From assembly GCF_036417845.1 (NCBI RefSeq), contig NC_089980.1, positions 116,089,169 to 116,153,168 of the forward strand: a stretch of DNA of 64,000 nucleotides. Direction: 5' to 3'. Under the pieces are notes generated by a model, which was given only the letters and a program-made list of their open reading frames with translations, searched no databases and was not told where the DNA came from. This DNA is from Apteryx mantelli. Its lineage: Eukaryota > Chordata > Aves > Apterygiformes > Apterygidae. Of the stretch, positions 36,101 to 59,224 are shown one piece after another (the stretch's first letter is position 1; each line of letters begins with the position of its first letter). The translations under genes were made by a program, and so were the position numbers.

Positions 36101-39100
36101 AAGAGCAGGCTGTGTCTGAGCCCCAGCTCCCTCCCTTGGTCATCACAGGCTGCTGGAGACATTGCCAAGGTGAAAACATCATCAGTGGCTGGTGAAGGGT
36201 ATCTAGCAATCCCTTTAGCTCTGGATTTAAGCACTTCGTATAAACTGGAGCTATGGACAGTACAGCTCTGACACCCTCCTCCCAAACAACTCCTAACTGT
36301 TATGCCATTAGCATTTTTAAGTTTGGCTTAAGCCTGCAACAGGCACCACTAGATGCTGTTTTGCCTGGCTATTCATGATGACATAACTCTTTCAAATCAT
36401 CAAAATCGTTGAAAATAAACCATTCCTTTTGCTGTAGGTATTTCAACGCTTTCCTCCATACCCTGATCTGAAACCACAAAACAAAAATGGTTTGCCTTCT
36501 TTGGCTGCAACAAAAGATTTCAAGGAAGTGCAATAAGCAACAGCAAACCAAGGATGTGACCCAGAGGAGCCATTTCAGTTCTTGTGTTGAGCGGGAGCTG
36601 AATGAAGCTCTCTGCCACTCCAGCAGCAAACCTTTCATCTACTCTAGCTCTCAAGCCTCTGCTTTGTTTACTCCAGAGCTGAGTTAGTCAGAGTAGCAGG
36701 GCAATGCTGGAAAAGGAAACCAAAGGCTGCGGGTGGGAACAGGCCTTCTGTCTGAACACGTTTCTTATCTCAGCTACGTATGCTCTAGTCATGTCTCATC
36801 TACAGTAAGAGGCTGTCGGCCCTCCTGTGCGCTCCAGCACTCCTGCACTCACAGGATCACCTCATTATTTGTTATCAAATGCACAGGTTCACATGTTTAT
36901 GCATATCTCTGCTGTCTTTTGCTTTACTTTTGCTTGTTTTGTTTAGATTCATATGCCACCTACTAGTAGTGGAGCAATAGTTTTGTTTCTTCTGTAAAAA
37001 GCAAATTGCATCTGCTTCTGGAAGAACTTGATTTTTTTAACAGTCGTAGGAACAGCTGTCAAAAGACTCAAAATACTGTTGGTTTAGCCTGGGCTATTTT
37101 TGACTGATTTTTTCCCTCTTTTTTCGTATAGCCAATCCAGTTCCACTGATGTTTGCAACGGTCAGACAGACAAGCTAACTTAAAGTACTGCAACAAGTAC
37201 TTTAAACTCCGTCTCATGTGAATCTCTCTGACCTGGGTTAGCAAACACACTATTTAAAAAAACAGCAGTCTCTGGGAGCTCTCTGTGCTAGATATTAAAC
37301 CATACTATCATCATCATAATTCAACCAGTGATTGTACCCATGGGATATTTTACTTTAAAATATCTTAGAGTACATGCAGTCATAGTCACCTAGGAGATGC
37401 TGAGTGAGTAGGAGTTTAGCTACCGATAACTTTGACAAGTCATATTTTGCAGGATGAATCATCTAAATATAGATCCTTTCTTTAGTCAGGAAGTTTTCCA
37501 TGTGACTATTGTAAAATAAAATATTAGAAATAATTTCTTCTGAAAATGCAGTTGCTTACAATTGTGTTCATACCTGCCACTTTATAAATAGTAGTAGAAG
37601 GAGCTGGGGAGAAGCAAAAAAGAGAACAGTGTAAGAGTGAGAAACAACACAACAGTCTAAGGAAATTATTAAAATCCCAGTTACCTAAGAACAGACGTCT
37701 ATGATTCCCGTAAATAATCATATGAGCTATTACCACAGGTGTGGTGCTCATAAAAACACTATTGAATACAATAGAAAAAAGTTTCTTTTGTGTACTGTCT
37801 GCCTAGAAATAAGCTCTTGAAAAATAACCAGGTATTCCTTAAAACAAAGGATGCTTTATAACCTTTAAAAAGTTCATGTGAAAAATGTCATGCTTTTTCA
37901 AATAGAATAAATATGTGGCGAAATCAGAGCCTTTAGGCTTAGTTTTGTTTGTCAGCATAAAACATTGACCTGCACACAAATCTTTGCCTACTGCCCTTTA
38001 ACTAAAGGAGCTGCCCCTTAGTTTTCTTAGATCAAAGAGAGAAACAAGGGAAAAGAAAACTATATGAGGAGAAAGAGAACAATAAGGTCTCTGTTTCCTT
38101 CTTGAAATTTACTGGAAGAACCACGGTTTCACTGCAGAACCACAGGCTTTTTTTATTTACAAATTCAAAGTCCCATGCAAAACTTTTGAAGATACTTGTG
38201 CCAAATTCTGTTTCCAATTACCTGCCTTTTGTGTGGTTTCATAAGTGAGGTTTCTACTGAAACCATATCCACAGTTGCAGGCTTGGGTCAACAGGCTATT
38301 TTCCTTGTCTCTGCTATCCTCGTCCTGCAGGAAAATACCTTGCTTACTATCAAAAAAATACACCTAAACTTAGATATATTTGGCTTCAATTTTTATGTAG
38401 ACCAGCAGGCCAGGAGAATACTGGAAAGTGGACATAAAGTGAGACTGATGAAAAGCATTCTTCCTTACAACACCCCTTCAGGGCTTTTTCCTCTCCTCCC
38501 AACCAGCCAGTGACAGTGGATGCAACAGGCCATGCAGGATGCTTAAGCACCTAGAAGTGACAATTGGCCCTGTTTGCTAAATATCAATATCAGCAGAGGA
38601 TTTCCAGCTTATAGACCTAAATGTCTCTAGTTTAGGAAGGATGGGGAAGCTATTTCTAGAAGGATTGCAGGAAGCAGCTCTTTCCATAAGCAGGCTGCGG
38701 GCTTGAAACGGAGCAAGAACCCTCGCTAACTGGTCTGAATGACGATGAAGTTGTCTGCATTGCTGATGGGAACTGGTTAGCGTTGCCCCATTCTTCTTTT
38801 TGAAATTTTAAACAAGAGATGCTGTGGCAATCACCAACTGTCTGGCAGAAGCAGGAACTGACAGTTAGTGAACCTCGCCACCAAACATATTTAAAAGTTC
38901 CTCACACAGGGTTAGGTAGTGCATTTTAGATGTCCTTACAACATCAGATCCTTACATTTGCATATGGAAAGACACTGGCAACACTGACCTAGCAAGCAAA
39001 CTCTGAGGAATTATAAATCAGTGTCGTTCCATTCATGTATTCATGTATTCTGATTTGCAGCCCTTGACAAGACCTATGAAATTTTGTAAAAATGCAACCC

Positions 39101-39150
39101 TTTCCAGGAAACAGCTTGGTTGTTTGCTCCTTTCCACAAAATATTAGGGG

Positions 39151-39167
39151 ATTTATTTATTTATTTT
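39151..39167 (+). repeat. (ATTT)n microsatellite
   Basis: Four ATTT units. Confidence 0.85.
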
Positions 39168-41042
39168 ACTGACAGAATTATCTTTCCAAGATCTATAAAA
39201 AGAAATGCTTGAAAACTATAGATCTGCTTTGCTAATCTTTGCTAATCAAAGATTATATCCTTATAGGACTTTATCTGGAAGAGAAAAGGTGGAGGCCCCA
39301 TCTATTTGAATGCACACAAAGGACTCCAATGAGCTGTTTAGTGCTTTTGATCATTAGAATTAAGACAATGACAGTGAAAACTGCATGATCAGCCCCAAAA
39401 TCTTATTGTTAAAAAATAAGAACTTTGACATTTCAACACTGTAACCTTATATGTAGACTGTGAAGTACTGAACTGTATTTCAGGTGAAGGGAGCAGAAAA
39501 GAGATTGAGAGGAGGAACTTCACCTTTTCATTCTGCTTCTCTCCAGACCCTACACATCCTTCTGTGAGCAGAAAATACATGGACAGGAGGTGAAAGTAGA
39601 GGAATAGTCACGGGAGTTGCATTACCATTCCCAGCCTGTGCATGTCTGCGTATTAACCTACCTGGTTCCTCCTTTGCAGATGTCTGTGCATCAAGAGAAA
39701 GTCACACATCCCCCTGCCTTTTCAGAGCTCAAGACTGTCCTGGCTTCAGGAACAATGGATGCTGCAGAAGGCCACAAATAGGGACCAAAGTAGGAATAGT
39801 TGCACTCTACCTTTTTTTTTTTTCTCCTCCCTTTCAGCTCCATAGTTAGAAAATATCCTGTTCACATGGAGCAAAACACATAAAAATGAAACAGTAAAAT
39901 AAAACAGTAGAAGTATCACCAAATATTCCCATAGTGCTTTACTCATGCAAAGATGAATTAATTTCCATTACCTGATTAGATGAATCATCTTTCTCTTCCC
40001 CACCACACTTCTCTCTTCAGTGAAAACTGTAGCTTAAAGTTTGTCCCTAGTAATATATAAAGTTTATGCAGAACAGAAATAAAACTAATCCTTCCCAATA
40101 CCCATACTTCTTATTGCAAGAGTGTTAGAAACTAACCATAATTCCTTTGTTCAGTCATTGTTTTTATGATTATTTGTGCTTTTCCCTTCTAAACTGAGAG
40201 TGTGCAAGGATGTGTAGGAGTAAGAAAAACTTTACCTGGGAACTGTTTCGCAAGTGATTTGTACCTACAATCGTGCCTTGCTGAGAAAGCTGGCTTGCAA
40301 GGCTCCTTTCACTCCTCTGATTCGTTCTGGCTCCCCCACTGCCACCAGCCAGGGCACAGTGGTGCACACGGGTCTCCACACTGTTCTGTGGAAGGTGACA
40401 TCTGCAGTCACCCAACTGCCTGGGCTCGTCTGCCCGTTTCTTAGTGGCCTCAGAGAGCAGGGCAAGGTCGAAGAAAGAGCACATACTGTCTAGGGTGCTC
40501 TGCATTTAAAAGGTGAGCAAGGAAGCCCTGGGACGATTAGGAGACCTGCAGTACATTCCTGTTGCTTCAAATATAGCAGCAATATCAAGGGCAGCTAATG
40601 CAAATACTGGTCTTTCATTGCACCTTCAAAAATAACCTCTTTTCCAAGTTTTATTTTATCACATGTAAACTGAGCTATTTCCTTGGCTTTCAGGAGTTAA
40701 GGGCTACTTGTAACCTGAGTTAGAGGAAGCTGGGAACCATGCTGTCCCTAGAGATCAACAAACGAGTAACAACGCAGCCGCTGTTCCTCTCTTGTTCTTG
40801 GGAGAGGGAATATATAGCTTAAGTCCTTGCAGTGGTGCCATTAACACCTGCCTGGGCTCACTGAGCCGGGTGGCCCAGTGAGGAAATGGAGGGAGCCAAA
40901 ACTCCTTCTGCTCCCCATGACCTTCCAGTCCCTGCTTGCAACAGGGAGTATCAGGTGAGCAGCCTCTGCTCCATCTTCTTGGCTGGAGGCACAATGCCCC
41001 CTTCTAGGCTGGAATATGGTACAGGCTGATATAAATAACGAG

Positions 41043-41067
41043 ATATATATATATATATATATATATA
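41043..41067 (+). repeat. (AT)n microsatellite
   Basis: An uninterrupted run of about twelve AT units. Confidence 0.95.
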
Positions 41068-41434
41068 CTGATATATGCCTACACACTGACAGCCTGTCCA
41101 AAAAGCCTAGCAGAGCAACAACAGCAAACACTGGCAGTAGTGCATCCATGTTAGTTGAATTAGGGGCAGCATAATCTTGTCTGGACTAGACAGTTCAAAT
41201 AAACATGCTAATTTCATGTGATAATTAACAGAGAGTATCATCACACCTTTGTACTCCAGCTCTGTTAGAGGCAAACTGGAGCTGGACATAGCCAGAATCT
41301 ACATTTAAATAACATTCGATTAATCAAAATAGTACTTAGCCAACAAGGAGATAAGATCTCTCTCTAACAAGAGGTATGAATTACTGATGAATTAAGGTGA
41401 TTCTAGCAATTTATTTTCAGTAGTATTTTAGCAC

Positions 41435-41453
41435 TTTTTTTTTTTTTTTTTTT
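41435..41453 (+). repeat. Oligo(T) run
   Basis: Nineteen consecutive T. No associated element was recognised. Confidence 0.9.
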
Positions 41454-42600
41454 AAGGAGAGGGCTGTGGAGTACTGCACTTCTGAGGTACATTATCAAAT
41501 CAAACTACATATTTAATGTGATTATGAAGTCTGAGTCAGTATTTGCTTTCAAAAAGATATGTAGGAGCACAGAACTACAGTAACAATTCAAAGGAAAGAG
41601 GTTCAGCCTTTCTTAGTTTGCTTACATATTTTCTATACTGCACTGCTCCCAAGACAGATCTCTCATGAATCTGCATGATTTTGAGACATTTCCTAATATT
41701 TTAAATCATACTTTTAAGAAGACTGCCTGCCTTCAATTTGTGTTTCATTTGCTGCTCATTGTTCTGGTGTCATCACTAGTGTTTATACAACAGAAAAAAA
41801 AAAACAAAAAAACTCTTAGAAAGAGGCAGATAGCATCATATTTACATTGAACGTATGGTTTAAAATGTGATCATAAAAACACACACTTCTATTATAAATG
41901 CAAAATTTGAATGTCTGTTTTCACTCTCTCCAATGCCTTGCAAATTCCCACATACAAAGTCCAGAGGCATTTGGATCTAGAACTTCATTATCATCTAAAA
42001 AGAGACAGACAATGATGGCAAAAATTCATTATCTCATGTTCCCCAAAGTTAAGAAATTATTAATCTCAGCTTTTATTTCATTAATTCTAATCAAGATTCA
42101 GCTTCTTCTTTATCTACAAAAAATATGGAAAAGAAGTATAATCCACTACAGCAGATGACATATTCACTTACCAATGCACAATGGATAAAAATAGCTGCAG
42201 ATTTTTTACTCATAAGCTATACAACAATTTTTCATATGTGCAAAGAATCATAAAGGAGTGGGGAAAAAATCCAACAAATCTATAATGCACTAACAAGTTG
42301 TCAATAAATTAGGCACTGCCCCCTGAGATACTGATTTCTAAGTGGTGTAGGAATGAGCCTAATTCTGCAGCAGTTTGTGCTCTTGCATCCCTCCCCAGAG
42401 ACCTCCTACCTGCTCAATACTTTTTTCCTGCAGATACTTTATCTCTGCTGAGCTCATTGTAACAGTGGCTTGCAGTGAGTAAAAGCACAGGTAAACTCAA
42501 TGAAATGAGCAGAACTCTTGCAGCTGCCTTAAGTCTGCAGTATGATTAATTTAATTGCTTGCAACTTTATTCTTTTCTTTAGATAGCAAACAGCTCATGG

Positions 42601-42624
42601 TATATTATATTATATTATATTATT
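42601..42624 (+). repeat. (TATAT)n pentanucleotide microsatellite
   Basis: About five TATAT/ATATT units. Confidence 0.9.
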
Positions 42625-42861
42625 CTGCCAAGAAGCAGATGGATTAAGTCTTCCCCACCTCATCCAGAAAGTTAAGGTTTTAATAAGATTGTTGCTATTC
42701 CTTTTCTTTCTAAGGAGGGAAAGAAAATTAGCAGGGCCTGGTCTAGGGAAGGAAAGCCTTCCTCCTGAGAAAAGGAAAAGGAGTTTTTCCAAATTCACAG
42801 CCCCCCTTCATGGCTTATTGGAATAATCATGCAGGGACAGAACTACAGTCAACCCACAGAG

Positions 42862-42925
42862 AAAGAAGGAAAAAAAGAAAAAGGAAAAAAGGAAAAGGAA
42901 AAACAAAAAGGAGAAAAAAAGTCAA
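42862..42925 (+). repeat. Purine-rich low-complexity tract
   Basis: A GAAAAAGG-type run almost free of pyrimidines. The Lys/Arg-rich ORF across it is compositional. Confidence 0.75.
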
Positions 42926-44145
42926 AAAGACACAGAGCTATCACCTTCAAAATTCCGCTTATGTAAGCTGCTCACCAGGGAATTCATTGAGAACTAGTGC
43001 TGTCAGCACACTAAGAGACACAGCAATGAAAAGGAAAGGAACAGCAGTAAAACTACCAGGCATATATTGTTTCCTCTCTCCTTTCCAAGGACTTCTCATC
43101 ACCGCTGCTATCGTTCAGAGGAAACTCATTCAGCTCCTTTCTGTTATTCTGTTATTCCTTAAGGCTTGAGCAAATTGTCAAGCAGGAGTCACTGTTGTGT
43201 CATGCCTTGTTCTCGTCCCTCAGCAGCTGAGACTGCTCAACAGCAGTTGGTGGTATTTATAAGATGCAGAAGCTCTTTACACTGCTTTCAAAAAGAAACC
43301 TGCAGGTATTGTCATAACTGAGTAATAAATGGCTGTTGCTTCCATGACCTAATTTTAGCTGCATGGTTTTATTTCTACTGAGAATTCTTTCTCTTTTGTG
43401 TGTAGCTCCCTAGATAATGCAATCCTGAACCAGGACGAGGGTTTGCTTCTAGGCATGATCTCCATATTAATAGTTACTAATTTGAGCTGTCTTTTTCCCC
43501 ACCCACGATGTGTACATCAGGTTGTAAACTTGTGTTTGATGACACTGCTGTTTCGTGTGCTTAATAATTACTTGGTATATCATGGGAGTTCCCAGATCTG
43601 TGGGTTTACTGCTTGTGCAGTCTAGAAACAGACAGACTACCCCTTTGTTTTCTCTCCAGGAAGACTTCTTGCCCTTCAAGTGACTACAAGTCAACACCAT
43701 ATACATCCAGATGTTTTCATAAGGAATCCTTTGGGATATCTGAAGTCCAAAACATGGATGTAAATCACAATAAAAATGTGCATTGTACTTGGAAACAGAT
43801 GTTAACAGGGGATCCTCTGCACCCAAATTAAGATGACTTTGAAACCCAAATCCATTTCTGCTACAGCTGATGGTTTTGATGTTTCAGAACTGGAAACTTC
43901 TAGTTCCATATATCAAGACATAAGCTATTGGAACCAGCCATATCATTTATCAGATACAAACAAAGCTAGAGCCAATGGCCTAAGCATCCTGAGAGACGTC
44001 AGCATAAAATTTTAACAGATCCAAAGAGGAGTATACACTTATCTCACTTGAGATACAATTTCATTTGCAGTATGCTTCCTGATGTCTAATTTACAGCCCA
44101 GCAACAAATGACAGAGAGTTAAAGAATTCACATTTGATGAAGTTA

Positions 44146-44175
44146 AAGTCTTCTTAAAAGTCTTCTTAAAAGACC
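44146..44175 (+). repeat. Short tandem duplication
   Basis: AAGTCTTCTTAAA occurs twice in tandem. Confidence 0.75.
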
Positions 44176-47049
44176 TCAAATCAGGGACTGCCTACTGAAT
44201 CTACTCCATTAGCTGCCTCTCTTTCTCCATTCTTATACAGGCCCCCAGTTAAATATAATGGACTGAAAACTCTAGGGCTTGAATGGGCCAACTGCTCTGG
44301 CAACATAATAGATTTGGTAGAACTATTCCAGATTTATCCTGGTTTAACTGGCAGCAGATTTGGGCTGTTATGAAGAAAACATAAGAAAACTGAAATGGGT
44401 ACAGCTTGCATGGTAGGGTGGCTAAGGAAATAATGAAAGTGACACCAAGTCAGACTCCACCTAGTCTGTCTATGAATCTTGGAGCTTTCACTCTGGTTAT
44501 ATGACTTCATTTCAAGCAAACTATCTGATGGGAGAAAACAAGAATAGGAAACAAGTACTAAATTCAAACTGTGGCTGATTCTTTCACTTACACTGATGTG
44601 AGTCTACTCCAGTCAAAAATCTGACATTTGTGACATAACATAGGAGAATATACTGGGAAAACTTACATATAACCTTTATAAGTAAATAAAGTATTTTAGC
44701 TCATTGACAGAAAAAAACAGGAAGCAAAAATTAGCTGAACTAGAGCTTGCACTAGTCTGTACTTTAGGAAGTGCTTTCAGTGCAGAATATTTCACTTTCA
44801 CAATATCCAGGGTATGGTGAAATGAATTCCAACTCTGCAGTGCGAAAAAGGTATGAAAAGAAAATACTTCCTTCTGCTTAGCCTCAGAAACATTTCCTAA
44901 ACATTCGAACTTTGTGATAATCCATATGATTTTGTCTTTGCATTATAATAAGAACAAATACAATACTGTTTACTGTTTAGAAGGAATGACAAAAAACACC
45001 AATTACCCAGAAAACCCTATGGGGGAGCATATGCTTTTTGTATGTATTTATTTCATTACAGAATAATTTGAGGTACATAGAAAGCTTTACAGTGACCTTA
45101 CTTCTATATAATTTTAAAATGAACTGTTAATACATGAGTTACACATGTAATTCACCTGAATTGTGCACAGTGTCTGAAGCATTTGCATTAGTTAATCTGT
45201 GGTAAGTGGCAGCATCAACATTGTTATTTCATAATTTCACAGATTTGTCCAAGGTTTATCCACTAACATTGAGACTCAAAAGCAAAGCAGAAGACTGTTG
45301 CAAAAAGTAGCTTATTAAACATTGTAGTTGTCTGAGATGTGCTCCAGCTGCAAAGTGGTAAGACTAATGAAATAATTTTTAAAAGCTGGGACTGTTTAAG
45401 AAACATTAGAAAAAGTTTGATCATGTATTCATTACTGTTTCAAATACTAACTTTGGCTTCCCTTCCCCTCTATTTTGCTTCTTTTAGCTCAATACAGAAT
45501 AGGTATTCTGTCTCCCAGGTCTCATCTTCCCTCCTCTCTCTCCCTCTCACTCCTGTTTCTTCCCACTAAGTAATTTATGAAACTTAGAGAGCCCCTGAAA
45601 TAAAATGCCGATTCCTAATCCTGGTGGGTTCATTCCAGAAACTGTTAATACAGCATTCAAACCCAGTGAAATTTCTGTGACTATACGTTTCGAATGCAGA
45701 ATTTTACTCACAGAGCTTCTGTGTATATCTCTACTTTTAGTAGCAGTAAGGTAAATTCAGAATAGTTCCAGTAATCTAGTAAATTTGTGGAACTATTATA
45801 AATATACGTCTCAGAGCAGGAGTTTACCCAGTAGCTATGCTTAAACAAAAAAATACTTTGCTACAATATTACTTGCGATCATACTGGTAACAGCTATGCA
45901 GAGACGTTCTGTTCAATTCAATGAGAGTCTGGTGCACAGAATAATGGCAGATTAAAAAAAAATTCATTAAAAGCTTGTTACTATAACTACTCAACAGTAC
46001 TACCATCTCCCCTTCCTGTGCTTTCTTAAGTGTCCCAAGAGTAATGTCACTGAAAAAAGCCCAAAGAAAGATATAATTCTGTCTAAATCCTCTGGGTCCT
46101 TTCAAGCAGAAAGCACTCAGTGTCAGCCCAGACACAAAGCAAATCACCCCTGTACCAATCTTAAGCTCCGTGATAATAATAACAAACACATCTATTAAGC
46201 AGTCAATGAAATGGCTACTATAAAGCAGAAAAGCAATAGGCCGCTCATGAGCAACAGATAACCAGGATACAACACTCCGAGAGCCAATCAAATGGCACAG
46301 GAGAGCTACAGCTTTCATGTGAATAATTTATTCTTTTACCAGTTGAAATTCTACCAGGTACTTATTTACAAGATTTTTTCTTTTTGTGTGTGGACAAAAT
46401 TTACATCAGCTACTGCACAATTTTATTCATTGATAGGGTATGATTAGCATCCTTCCCATGTTTGCTTAACAGTGCCTATTTTGATCAAATAGGGTTATTC
46501 TTTAGCCAATTATTCCTTTGACTTGACTTCCAAGCGTAAACAGAATTTGTACAAATGGCTTTGCTGCAATAGAGATTCTTTTTATGGAACCAGTTAATAG
46601 ATGGAAATAGTAAATGTCCATCTGCTATTAGCATTTGCTAAAAGGGCTTGTTTCTTTATTCAAGCAGGGATTTAGGTTTAGGTGCAGTGAAGACTTTAGG
46701 CATTTCCATGTTAAGCACTGCAATGCCTCTTTGCCAAGGCTTAGGCCCCTCAGAGGAACCCAATCTTCATGCTTAGTCGCCCAGCACAGTAGATGCAGTC
46801 AGTCACCTCAGACAGGCACAACAAAAAATACACTGTCTGGAAAGCTTTCTAGAGAAGAAAACTTGCACAACTGCACCAATATGTGATGAAAACACACCTT
46901 TTCCCATGCAGGAGCTTGATCCTGGAATCTACCCAGAACTGAGATTGCAGGAGCCTATGTGTGTTTTTGAAGGACTTGCATAAGCTTTTCCTTAAAAATG
47001 GGCTATAGGAGGTGGTCCCTATGCTTTTCTCCCAAATAACCATCTAGAG

Positions 47050-47515
47050 TTAAGAATACATATACATGAAGTGGGAGGCCCAAGTTCAGTCCTAACTCAG
47101 CTCAAGGAAATTCAAACCTATGTCCCTTAGCGCTAGACCTTAACAAGAGTATTCTAGGGAGGAAGAAGAAAAACAAATTATTCTCTGCACCTCCTGTTAA
47201 AGATGGGAGAAGGGAAGGGCAAGATTAATGGAGAAGAAAGACAACAGAGAGGAGTATGCCTCTCTAGCTAGCCTCAGATCACTCAGTGAGCATGGGCACT
47301 TGAATTCTGCTACCTGGATCACTGCTGAGATTTTTGGCTAATGATTGTATAACACAAAATGCATAAACATTTCAGAGATCAGGGATTAGCATCCAGAAAT
47401 CCTCCGGTCCAATCAGGTGGTTGGAGATGTGGATTGAATCCTTGCAGGCTAAGAAAGAGAACATGTATCTCCCCCTTCGTATGCAAATGCTCTAGCCTTC
47501 AGATTATATAAAATA
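47050..47515. repeat. Possible old SINE-like fragments
   Basis: AAATTCAAACCTATGTCCC (about 47110) and GGATTGAATCCTTGCAGG with GCAAATGCTCTAGCC (47430-47500) faintly resemble tRNA-derived SINE phrases (ATTCGAACCTGGGTCTCC and GAGTGCTCTAACC). This is weak similarity from memory. Confidence 0.2.
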
Positions 47516-48963
47516 GCTCTGTTTTAAAAGCAAAAACATACACAAATACATTTTGAGGATGGCCTGGCCCTTTAGTTTTTTTCAAACAAACATATTGCAC
47601 CAGTGGCTTGTGGGTATCACATCATCTAATTTCAAAGGAGTTTAGGCAGGAGCTACATAGGTGCATAACTGCTCAGACCGGAGCATGCCTGAATGCGTGG
47701 AGAAGAACTTCTTAGCACTTCTGCAGGTCAAAGGGATGGTGCTTACCCAGTTTAAGTTAAACTGGAGAGTTCAGCGATGGCCATTTTGGTCCTCAGTGCC
47801 TAAAATCTACTTAACCCTGGTTTTTGTACCCAAGTACTATTTTGGACCTGCACTTTACTTGGAACTGAATATATAACTGGGAGGAAAAAAGAAAACAACT
47901 CATAGCAGACCTGCCTCAGGCTTACCAGGGAGGCAACAGAGGCCACAGAATAGGAAATGCAGCTAGAAACACACTTCTGTTGTCAGTCGTCAGGCTGCAA
48001 TTATGCAAAGAGCACACAAAGGAAGTAGGTTTGATTGACAGCTACTAATGAAGACCAGACTCTGCTCTCACTTAGACTGTGTAAACAGTGAAAGTGGCTA
48101 GGCACTTGATACAACCTTTCCTAATGATAAAAGCTAGCAAAAATACCACTGCAGGTTTGCAGAATGTTTATTGTTGTAAAGATTATTTCCAAATATATTT
48201 CTTCATGATATACAGCAACAAGTATTGGAAGCAAGGAAACATTTCATTCGTTCCTGAAAGTCTGCGGCATATTTTTGCAGCTTAAATCACAGCAACTTCC
48301 CAAAACTCATCTGGCAGCATTTTCATGCTTTAGTAGGAATGAAAATGCAAAACTGGCTTGATTCCTCATTATACTGTAGTATAAAGACTATACTACAAAA
48401 TATTTTGAAATAAGAAATTGTATTGTAAGATAAAACAGACATTTCAGTGTGTATCTCTGGTGTCTCTACTAAACCAAAATCTGGTCTAGCACTTACGTCT
48501 TGAGTTTAAGTATGTTCCTAAGTGTTTTACTACAAAACTTGAAAACTTTCTACAGTTATGTGAAAAATCATGCTGAAAGCAAATGCATCATTTTTCTTTC
48601 CTGCTCAAGCTACAATATTGTAACTTAATTAATAGTCAACATTTCCAAGGATTCCTGCCTGAGAATTAAGTTTATCATTCAGGAAAAAAAAAAAAATTTC
48701 TTTGTGTATCCCCAACAAATATGCCATCATCTGTGGAACTAAATCGCACTGCACAAGTCTGTACTCAGCCTAAGATAAACACCACACTCTGGAGTCCTAC
48801 AACTCCCATCTGGGTGATGCTTTCAATTAGCTCACTAGGGAGTCGGCTCACTTGGCTAAGAACTTTTAGGACTGGGCCACTGGTTTCTAGAGAATGGCTA
48901 ATCAGATCAGCTGTTTTAAAACACTGCACAAGGCAGAAGGGAGAAGAGGAAAAAAATCAGAGA

Positions 48964-48980
48964 AGGAAAGGAAAGGAAAG
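48964..48980 (+). repeat. (GGAAA)n short repeat
   Basis: About three GGAAA units in a purine-rich stretch. Confidence 0.8.
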
Positions 48981-50078
48981 AAATATTTATGAACTTCACT
49001 GTTCTATTCTTTCTGTGAAGATGCTGTCCCTGAGGACAGAGCCTGCTGTCTTCCTTTGGAACTAGCAATAGGATATAAGAATGTTAATATTCTCTTTAAC
49101 CGAAACATCTTAAAACCTAAAAAGAACTGCTGTTCTTTGATGTAAGGATCCTCTCTCTTTCTAGATTATGAATCTATACTAGAATTTTGAGTACAAACAA
49201 TTCCCTTCCATAGTTTGTGCCAATTCCAGGCTGAATTACCAATAGTAAAAACACTGATGCTGTTTTAAGAAAAAGGTTTCTCAGTGATTTACTGTAAAGC
49301 TAAAACATTTGCTTTGTCTATTGATTTTTTTTAATATAAAACATAAAAAATAAATGCAAGTGCCCTTTTTAATACAGTATGTCTGTGTGGACATCTTACA
49401 CTTTTTTGGTTCTGAGTAACTTGACAAAAAGTATGCTCCAGCTTTCCACAGGCAGGAAGAACCTTTGTATCATTTCATCATGTTAGGATGTTGCTCCATA
49501 AACAATACTCTCTAAATTTTCAAAATCCAAATGATGGCAAATGTCATCAGCATGTACTGTAATTGATGAGTACTTATTAATTACAGCAATCATTAGATTG
49601 AAATAAATAAAGCAATCGCTCAATCAAAAGATAGGGAAACAACATCATGCTAGTGTACAATATAATCAACATGTATAGGACATTCCTGTTTTCCATGTCT
49701 TCCTCTGATGGTCTTGCACTAAGTTGGAAAAGTCTCTTGCCCAGGATACTGAACATACAGTGAAATGTTTATGCTGTCTGCAATCAATTTCAAAGAATTT
49801 ACATTTGTTTTAGGTTAATCTCCTTGACCTGCAGTTAATTAAAGAGCAGTTGAACTACAAAATATTTTCCCCAACTCTGGTGGCATACATGGTGTCATGT
49901 AAATCTGTTACAGTCTGAACAGCTTCAGTTCATTTTTGTTATAATTTAAAACCTCTGATAAAAAAAATAATAAAACATTGCCTTTTTATACAGAAATCAT
50001 CACCTTTTTCAGATAAAGAACATATGAACATTTCATATCTGCTATAACTTGCCACATTTTAAAAAGATGACTTTTTTT

Positions 50079-50084
50079 TTTATT
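50079..50084 (-). terminator. Candidate KBTBD11 poly(A) signal
   Basis: AATAAA on the minus strand, about 675 bp beyond the KBTBD11 stop. A second one is at 48172-48167. Mammalian KBTBD11 has a long 3' UTR, so either, both or a more distal site could be used. Confidence 0.3.
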
Positions 50085-50757
50085 CCAAATATGAACATGT
50101 GGCACACATTTGTGTTGCTTAAAACTTTTAAGTCTGGTATCTGTTAAATCATTCATTGTGGCTGAAATTCCTGGGACCACACAGTGTCATGTCTTCCTTA
50201 AAGAATCTATTGCACCAAAAATGAAAGGCTGTAATTCAGGTGATCTTCCTATACTTTTCTAACACAGGAAACAGTTGGCTTAACATAAAAACAACTTCAG
50301 TTAAGCTACATTGCCAGCAATGTTTATCACTCAGTATCATCCAGGAGAGAAAACAAATGGCAGAAAAGGCTCCCGCCCAGATTGCAACTATGCGTATACA
50401 CATGACCAACACTATCAGTAACATCCCGTTATGACACTGTTGTCAGGAATTTTTAGAACACCAGGTGTAAAAGAGTTCTCTAAGATTGGGAATTGGCACA
50501 AACATAATCCAGAGATGATCCTTTATAGCAGCTTTTCCTGTCATTTGCTTGGCTTTTCACACACAGCACAGCAAATGCAAGAAGAGTTAAAACGAAGTGG
50601 CTCCAGACCAACACCCTGGGAGGGGAGAGGAGCAAAGGGGGAGACCCTTCTCTCTGCTGACATCCCAGAGAGGGTCCCCTCTGCGGGAAGGAGTTTGTGG
50701 GTCCCCCACAGCCACAATCCAGCTCCCTGCTTGGGAGGCACAAGCAGGCTGGCCACC

Positions 50758-59220
<8,463 letters not shown>

Positions 59221-59224
59221 CAGG

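Larger units (their letters stand above)
32560..50000. other. Gene-poor interval downstream of KBTBD11
   Basis: About 17 kb of AT-rich DNA with homopolymer runs, microsatellites and many short ORFs, none resembling a known protein. The longest ORF (149 codons, 45869-46318, minus) is hydrophobic but within chance length. Part of the right end may be KBTBD11 3' UTR. Confidence 0.5.

Noticed and set aside
45869-46318. 149-codon hydrophobic minus-strand ORF
   Set aside because: It looks membrane-like only because of T-rich codons; there is no family match, no splice support and its length is plausible by chance.
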